Source of the DNA: Chryseobacterium gallinarum
GTDB taxonomy: Bacteria > Bacteroidota > Bacteroidia > Flavobacteriales > Weeksellaceae
DNA length: 64,000 nt
NCBI RefSeq assembly: GCF_001021975.1
Contig: NZ_CP009928.1
Coordinates: 310,001-374,000, forward strand
Direction: 5' to 3'
Shown: in pieces, positions 59,986 to 64,000 of the stretch
How the letters are laid out: each line of letters opens with the position of its first letter
Position numbering within the stretch: position 1 is the stretch's first letter
The notes under the pieces: model-generated
Told to the model about the DNA's origin: nothing
Seen by the model: the letters and a program-made list of their open reading frames with translations, nothing else
The model's database searches: none
Translations under genes and position numbers: made by a program

Positions 59986-60606
59986 ATGAACTACAAATTA
60001 TTAACAGGAAGTATCCTGGCCCTTTTAACAATAGAAACCCTAACTGCTCAGGAACAGGAAAATCAAAAGAGCTTATACATAAAAGGGAATGCATTATTTG
60101 CACCAATAGGAATACTAAATATTGGGATAGAAAAACAAATAAAGCCTAAGTACACCCTTCAGGGAGATATCTTTATCTCACCATGGAAATCTTTTGCAGG
60201 GCATAAATTACAGATTTATTCCGCCTCCATAGAAGGAAGATATTATTTCAAGGAAGCTTTTAAACATTGGTATATAGGAGCTAATATTGGTCTTTCTGCT
60301 TTTAATCTTCAAAAATGGAATTATTGGAGCGGCACCTATGTTACCAATGAAGGAGAATTCCTTGATAGTTCTAATCTTTATCAAAAAGGATTTTCAATTA
60401 TGCTGGGGGTAACAGGAGGTTACCAATTCCAGTTATCTGACCGTTGGAATCTTGACGTTTACGCCACAATAGGTACATCTCAAGGTTTTTACAAAGGATA
60501 TGATAGCACTACCGGAAAACGCTATGATGGAACAGATGGCGTTAACAGAAGCGGAGAAATCATTCCTTACAGGGGAGGCATAATGATCTCTTATAAATTA
60601 AAATAA
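59986..60606 (+). CDS. Outer-membrane beta-barrel protein (DUF3575-like)
   Basis: A 206-residue protein with a signal peptide (MNYKLLTGSILALLTIETLTA) and a probable eight-stranded beta barrel: LYIKGNALFAPIGILNIGIEK, YSASIEGRYYF and WYIGANIGLSAF are strand-like with alternating residues. The LNIGIE opening matches the DUF3575 family, outer-membrane proteins of unknown role. It is second in an operon with the thioredoxin-like protein. The TTG three bases upstream is less likely than ATG 59986. Confidence 0.75.
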   Translation: MNYKLLTGSILALLTIETLTAQEQENQKSLYIKGNALFAPIGILNIGIEKQIKPKYTLQGDIFISPWKSFAGHKLQIYSASIEGRYYFKEAFKHWYIGANIGLSAFNLQKWNYWSGTYVTNEGEFLDSSNLYQKGFSIMLGVTGGYQFQLSDRWNLDVYATIGTSQGFYKGYDSTTGKRYDGTDGVNRSGEIIPYRGGIMISYKLK

Positions 60607-60610
60607 TACA

Positions 60611-60817
60611 ATGAAGTTATTAGGAAGAAATCATATTATCATTTCAGTGATCACATTTGTGATCCTTTTTTTAATGAATTATATAGGGAATGATTTGCCT
60701 GATAAATTACAACGAGCCCTGCTTACTGCTTTTGCAGGGGTGATTGGGCTAACAGTTGGGCTTTTCATTTTAAATAAAGGAAAAAATGATAAAAACCCGC
60801 CTCAAAATTTTGATTAA
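60611..60817 (+). CDS. Small membrane protein with two helices
   Basis: A 68-residue protein with hydrophobic segments at about residues 8-25 and 37-55 and a basic Lys/Asn tail. It lies four bases after the barrel protein gene. Its stop codon is immediately adjacent to the stop codon of the convergent DUF1343 gene (60818 on the minus strand), so the transcripts must overlap. I do not recognise a family. Confidence 0.65.
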   Translation: MKLLGRNHIIISVITFVILFLMNYIGNDLPDKLQRALLTAFAGVIGLTVGLFILNKGKNDKNPPQNFD

Positions 60818-62008
60818 TCAGTCTTTATAAATAACGTATCGGGTTCTTATTTTTTCAAAATTTTCCAGATCTTTTTTCCATGAAGATTTAATTTCCGGAA
60901 TCGATTTGCCAGCAATAATTTGTTTCCTAAGCTCATCGGTTCCGGCTAATGTATCAAACCATAGGTTTTTCAAAAAGAAATCCTGTTGAGGGTTTTTATA
61001 GGCTTTATAAGCTTTTATTACCCACTCAAGGTTTAATTCTCTTAAATCCCCGGGATAGTTGGAAAGATTTTCTCCATAACATAATTTTCCGTTCAGGAAA
61101 GGATCCTTAGCTCCAAAATTAGGCCTTGGCGTAAACTGATAAGGCAAACTTTGTGTCCACGGAGAACCATAAACCTGGAAAGGCAAATCTGTACCTCTTC
61201 CTACAGAAACCTGGGTCCCTTCAAAGAAGCATAAACTTGGATATAAGTTAATCGATTTATCGTTAGGCAAATTTGGTGATGGCCTGTCTGACATTGCGTA
61301 ACGCTGTTTTTTATGATAATTCTTCATCGGAATAAGGGTGTATTTTGCCTGTACTCCATTTTTCAGCCATTTTTCTCCGTTCACCATTTTCCCATATTCC
61401 CCTATCGTTAACCCATATACTACAGGAACTTCGTGCATTCCCACAAAGCTGGACCACTTTTTTTTCAGAACCGGCCCATCCGTATAACCATCATGCGGAT
61501 TAGGGCGGTCAAAAACCATGATTTCAACATTATTTTCAGCACCGGCTTCCATTAAATAAGACAAAGTAGAAATATAAGTATAGAATCTTACCCCTACATC
61601 CTGGATATCAAAAACAACTATATCGATATCCTTTAATTGCTCGGGTTTCGGCTTTTTGTTGCTGGCATATAAAGAAACAATCGGGATTCCTGTTTTCACA
61701 TCCACGCCATTTTTCACTTTTGCACCGGCATCAGCATCTCCTCTGAAACCATGTTCGGGGGCAAAAATAGCTTTAACCTTAATATTATTTTTAACTAAAA
61801 AATCTACTACATGGGTTTTGTCACTCATCAACCCCGTCTGATTGGTAACCACCCCTACTGTTTTACCCTTTAACAATGGTAAATACAACTCTGGTTGATC
61901 TGCTCCGGTTTTAAAATCAGATTGAATTTGAGAATAATATTGGTTGAATACTCCTAAAAAAATTAGGCAAATCAGAAGTAAATTTTTAATTTTGAAATCT
62001 AAATTCAT
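60818..62008 (-). CDS. DUF1343 protein (NamZ-type exo-N-acetylmuramidase candidate)
   Basis: A 396-residue exported protein (signal peptide NLLLICLIFLGVFNQYYSQ). Core motifs are GVVTNQTGLMSD, FAPEHGFRGDADAG, DIVVFDIQDVGVRFYTYIST and FDRPNPHDG, all typical of DUF1343. In Bacillus NamZ this fold removes N-acetylmuramic acid from the end of peptidoglycan fragments; cell-wall recycling in the periplasm is the likely role. The frame extends back to 62140, but the signal peptide fixes the start at 62008. Its 5' end lies four bases from that of the divergent permease gene. Confidence 0.85.
   Translation of the reverse strand: MNLDFKIKNLLLICLIFLGVFNQYYSQIQSDFKTGADQPELYLPLLKGKTVGVVTNQTGLMSDKTHVVDFLVKNNIKVKAIFAPEHGFRGDADAGAKVKNGVDVKTGIPIVSLYASNKKPKPEQLKDIDIVVFDIQDVGVRFYTYISTLSYLMEAGAENNVEIMVFDRPNPHDGYTDGPVLKKKWSSFVGMHEVPVVYGLTIGEYGKMVNGEKWLKNGVQAKYTLIPMKNYHKKQRYAMSDRPSPNLPNDKSINLYPSLCFFEGTQVSVGRGTDLPFQVYGSPWTQSLPYQFTPRPNFGAKDPFLNGKLCYGENLSNYPGDLRELNLEWVIKAYKAYKNPQQDFFLKNLWFDTLAGTDELRKQIIAGKSIPEIKSSWKKDLENFEKIRTRYVIYKD
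61987..61994 (+). promoter_or_regulatory. Possible -7 element for the FtsX-type permease
   Basis: TAATTTTG fits TANNTTTG and ends 18 bases before the TTG start at 62013. It lies inside the DUF1343 coding sequence on the other strand. No -33 TTG at a good distance. Confidence 0.35.
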
Positions 62009-62012
62009 AAGC

Positions 62013-63242
62013 TTGAAATTTCCTTTATATTTCTCTAGAAAAATAGCATTTTCCAAAGATAACAAAAATAACCTTTCAAGGGTTATCATCTTCATTGGCA
62101 GACTTTCTGTAGCTTTGGGGATCATTGTGTCCTTAATCACGGTGGCTACCGGTTTTGGTTCTAAAAAAGCTATTAAGGAAAGACTTGCGGATTTCAGCGG
62201 TCATATTACTGTAAGGTCTACCCGGTCCAATTCTTCATACAACACTTCTGTTCTTGATAATCAGGGGTTAAATCTTCCTAAAATAAAAGAGCTCCCGGAT
62301 GTGGAAAGTGTTCAGAAGTATGCAACAGTAACGGGAATTATGCGGAATGAGCATAGTTTTGCCGGAATTATTTTTAAAGGAATCGGGAAAGATTTTGACA
62401 GTGCAAGGTTTAAAAAATTTCTCATTGCAGGAACTACTCCTAAGGTGACTGAAAAAGGATTCAATAACAATGTTACCATTTCACAAAAGGTGGCCAATGA
62501 TCTTCATCTTAAACTTAACGACAGTATTGTTACCGTATTTTCAAAAACCGACCAGAAACCTATCTACCGGAAATTCAGGGTTATCGGAATTTTCAAGACC
62601 GACATCAAAATGATAGATGATCAATTTGTCATTGGTGGTATCAATCACGTAAGAAAAATCCAGGATATGAAACCTGATGAAATCGGAGGTGTTGATATCT
62701 TCCTTAAAAATGTCAATGACATTGATAAAGACTTCCCTGAAATTGAGAAACTGATCGGTTATAAAAACTATGCAGAGAAAGCCACTGAAAAATTCCCTCA
62801 AATTACTGATTGGATCAGTATTTTCGATACCAATATTGCTTTGATTATCATTATTATGCTGATTGTTGTGGTAATTAATATTATTATGGTTCTTTTAATT
62901 CTTATTATTGAAAGAACTAATTCTATTGGTCTTCTTAAAACTTTAGGGGCAAGCAATTCCCAGATTAGAGCAACTTTCATCAATTATACGCTGATCATCA
63001 TGATTCCGGGGCTTCTATACGGAAACGCCATTGGACTGGGACTTATCCTGATTCAGAAATTCTTTGGAATAATCAAACTCAATCCTGAAAATTATTATGT
63101 GAGTACGGTTCCTGTGGACCTCAACCCAATCGCTATTATTTCTATTTCCGTAGGGATCCTGATTATTTCCGGGCTGGCTCTGATCATTCCCAGCTATCTG
63201 ATCAGTAAGATTTCACCGGTAAAAGCCATTAAATATAATTAG
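62013..63242 (+). CDS. FtsX-type ABC permease (LolC/LolE-like)
   Basis: A 409-residue permease with a TTG start at 62013 giving an N-terminus of KFPLYFSRKIAFSKDNKNNLS, which fits flavobacterial relatives; the track back to 61944 has no ATG either. TM1 lies near residues 30-50, a periplasmic MacB-like domain spans about 60-265, and three helices follow (about 276-300, 325-350, 370-400). LolC/E and MacB relatives extract lipoproteins or export peptides with a partner ATPase; no ATPase is next to it. The start is four bases from the divergent DUF1343 gene. Confidence 0.85.
   Translation: MKFPLYFSRKIAFSKDNKNNLSRVIIFIGRLSVALGIIVSLITVATGFGSKKAIKERLADFSGHITVRSTRSNSSYNTSVLDNQGLNLPKIKELPDVESVQKYATVTGIMRNEHSFAGIIFKGIGKDFDSARFKKFLIAGTTPKVTEKGFNNNVTISQKVANDLHLKLNDSIVTVFSKTDQKPIYRKFRVIGIFKTDIKMIDDQFVIGGINHVRKIQDMKPDEIGGVDIFLKNVNDIDKDFPEIEKLIGYKNYAEKATEKFPQITDWISIFDTNIALIIIIMLIVVVINIIMVLLILIIERTNSIGLLKTLGASNSQIRATFINYTLIIMIPGLLYGNAIGLGLILIQKFFGIIKLNPENYYVSTVPVDLNPIAIISISVGILIISGLALIIPSYLISKISPVKAIKYN
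62054..62061 (-). promoter_or_regulatory. Possible -7 element of the DUF1343 gene
   Basis: On the minus strand TATCTTTG (62061-62054) fits TANNTTTG and lies inside the permease coding sequence, 46 bases before the DUF1343 start. A CAA at 62077-62079 gives a TTG with only 15 bases of spacer. Confidence 0.4.
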
Positions 63243-63339
63243 AAATTAAAAACAGGCTGCTGTTAAATATTGTTGATCAATCCTCTTCAATATATAGCAT
63301 CCATCTATCAGTCTAAGGTATGGATAATTTTAAAAGCAT

Positions 63340-63347
63340 TATCTTTG
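63340..63347 (+). promoter_or_regulatory. -7 element of the CBS-like gene
   Basis: TATCTTTG fits TANNTTTG and lies 20 bases ahead of the ATG at 63367, giving a leader of about 13 bases. Confidence 0.45.
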
Positions 63348-63366
63348 CACCGCATATAAAACATTT

Positions 63367-64000
63367 ATGAAATACGCAAAAAATATTCTTGAAACTATAG
63401 GAAATACACCCTTAGTACAACTTAACAAAGTATTGGGAGAAGATTTTCCTGCACTGGTTTTAGCAAAGGTAGAAACATTCAATCCCGGGAATTCCGTAAA
63501 GGACAGAATGGCTCTTAAAATGATAGAAGATGCCGAGAAAGATGGCAGACTAAAACCGGGAGGAACCATCATTGAAGGAACTTCCGGAAATACAGGAATG
63601 GGACTGGCACTGGCTGCTATCATCAAAGGATACAAATGTATTTTTGTGACCAATTCCAAGCAATCAAAAGAAAAATGTGATATTCTTCGTGCCGTAGGAG
63701 CTGAAGTAATCGTTTGTCCTACTGATGTAAAACCAACTGATCCGCGTTCTTATTATTCAGTTTCCAAAAGACTGGCTAAAGAAACGGAAAACGGATGGTA
63801 TGTAAATCAATATGATAATTTATCCAACAGAGCGGCTCATTATGAATCTACAGCACCTGAAATCTGGGAACAGACAGAAGGCAAGCTGACTCATTTTGTG
63901 GTAGGTGCCGGAACCGGAGGTACCATTACGGGATGTGGGACTTTTTTCAAAGAAAAAAATCCGGATATTAAGGTAATTGGAGTAGACACTTATGGTTCTA
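63367..64000 (+). CDS. Cystathionine beta-synthase/cysteine synthase, PLP enzyme (partial, 3' end beyond window)
   Basis: The first 211 codons of a fold-type II PLP enzyme; the frame is open to the window edge. The PLP-lysine region is NPGNSVKDRMALKMIEDAEKDGR (Lys in SVKDR, near residue 42), the substrate loop EGTSGNTGMGLA follows near 72-83, and VGAGTGGTITGCG near 179-191 binds the PLP phosphate. The stretch QSKEKCDILRAVGAEVIVCPT with PRSYYSVSKRL and YDNLSNRAAHY resembles cystathionine beta-synthase more than CysK. Whether a C-terminal CBS-domain pair exists lies outside the window. It would make cystathionine or cysteine from serine-derived substrates. Confidence 0.88.
   Translation, partial: MKYAKNILETIGNTPLVQLNKVLGEDFPALVLAKVETFNPGNSVKDRMALKMIEDAEKDGRLKPGGTIIEGTSGNTGMGLALAAIIKGYKCIFVTNSKQSKEKCDILRAVGAEVIVCPTDVKPTDPRSYYSVSKRLAKETENGWYVNQYDNLSNRAAHYESTAPEIWEQTEGKLTHFVVGAGTGGTITGCGTFFKEKNPDIKVIGVDTYGS

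Noticed and set aside
63339..63659. A 106-codon minus-strand frame near the right edge
   Set aside because: It is antisense to the PLP enzyme at 63367-64000, which has clear active-site motifs and is open to the window end.
1..64000. CRISPR arrays, rRNA, transposases and prophage genes
   Set aside because: None seen: no regularly spaced repeats, no rRNA sequence, and no integrase, transposase or phage structural proteins in any frame read.

Overview
The window is chromosomal DNA from a member of the Bacteroidota, most likely family Weeksellaceae and close to Chryseobacterium. The grounds are the AT-rich intergenic DNA, the -7 promoter element TANNTTTG, the SusC/SusD pair, two secreted proteins with type IX secretion sorting tails, the Bat aerotolerance operon, a monofunctional aspartate kinase and the fused ornithine/glycine-lipid acyltransferase. 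No species was established. There is no phage, transposase or CRISPR array; the window is mostly core genome with a few accessory spots.

Layout. 0-4 kb: mutS2, a small membrane protein with an ABC ATPase, and a secreted protein. 4.0-5.4 kb: a cobalamin riboswitch in front of a hotdog thioesterase, then an HD hydrolase on the other strand. 6-8 kb: a PadR regulator with a PspC-domain membrane protein. 8-10.6 kb: a 20-residue amphipathic peptide ORF, an acyltransferase, and a thioesterase plus isochorismate synthase (menaquinone). 10.6-19.5 kb, minus strand: a small membrane protein and MarC, then the Bat operon in the order moxR, GNAT, DUF58, BatD-like, batA, batB, batC, batD. 19.7-22.6 kb: two secreted proteins, one a PNGase F relative. 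22.9-34.7 kb: DinB-like protein, rlmB, lipoproteins, YfhO, a glycosyltransferase, YpdA and a T9SS metallopeptidase. 34.8-41.6 kb: MFS transporter, glnS, an alpha/beta hydrolase, a sigma-54 promoter driving a 25-residue cationic peptide ORF, and menC-fbp. 41.9-45 kb: aspartate kinase and the two-domain lipid acyltransferase. 45-48.5 kb, accessory: two identical tRNA-Phe genes with their promoters and terminators, 1706 bp apart, flanking a TPR gene, an inverted-repeat element, a gene remnant and two orphan proteins. 48.8-58.6 kb, minus strand: sensor kinase, zinc metalloprotease, SusC, SusD and a LytTR response regulator, which together look like a self-regulated peptide/protein uptake locus. 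58.8-64 kb: a thioredoxin-like secreted protein, an outer-membrane barrel, a DUF1343 protein, an FtsX-type permease and the 5' part of a cystathionine beta-synthase-like gene.

The most novel-looking signals are the two tiny amphipathic peptide ORFs. One sits behind a -24/-12 promoter of ideal geometry, the other is followed directly by a terminator-like hairpin. Next come the cobalamin riboswitch with no recognisable B12 gene behind it, the kinase/regulator pair bracketing the SusCD-protease genes, and the duplicated tRNA-Phe cassette. Three short decayed coding remnants, absent from any ordinary ORF call, are also described.
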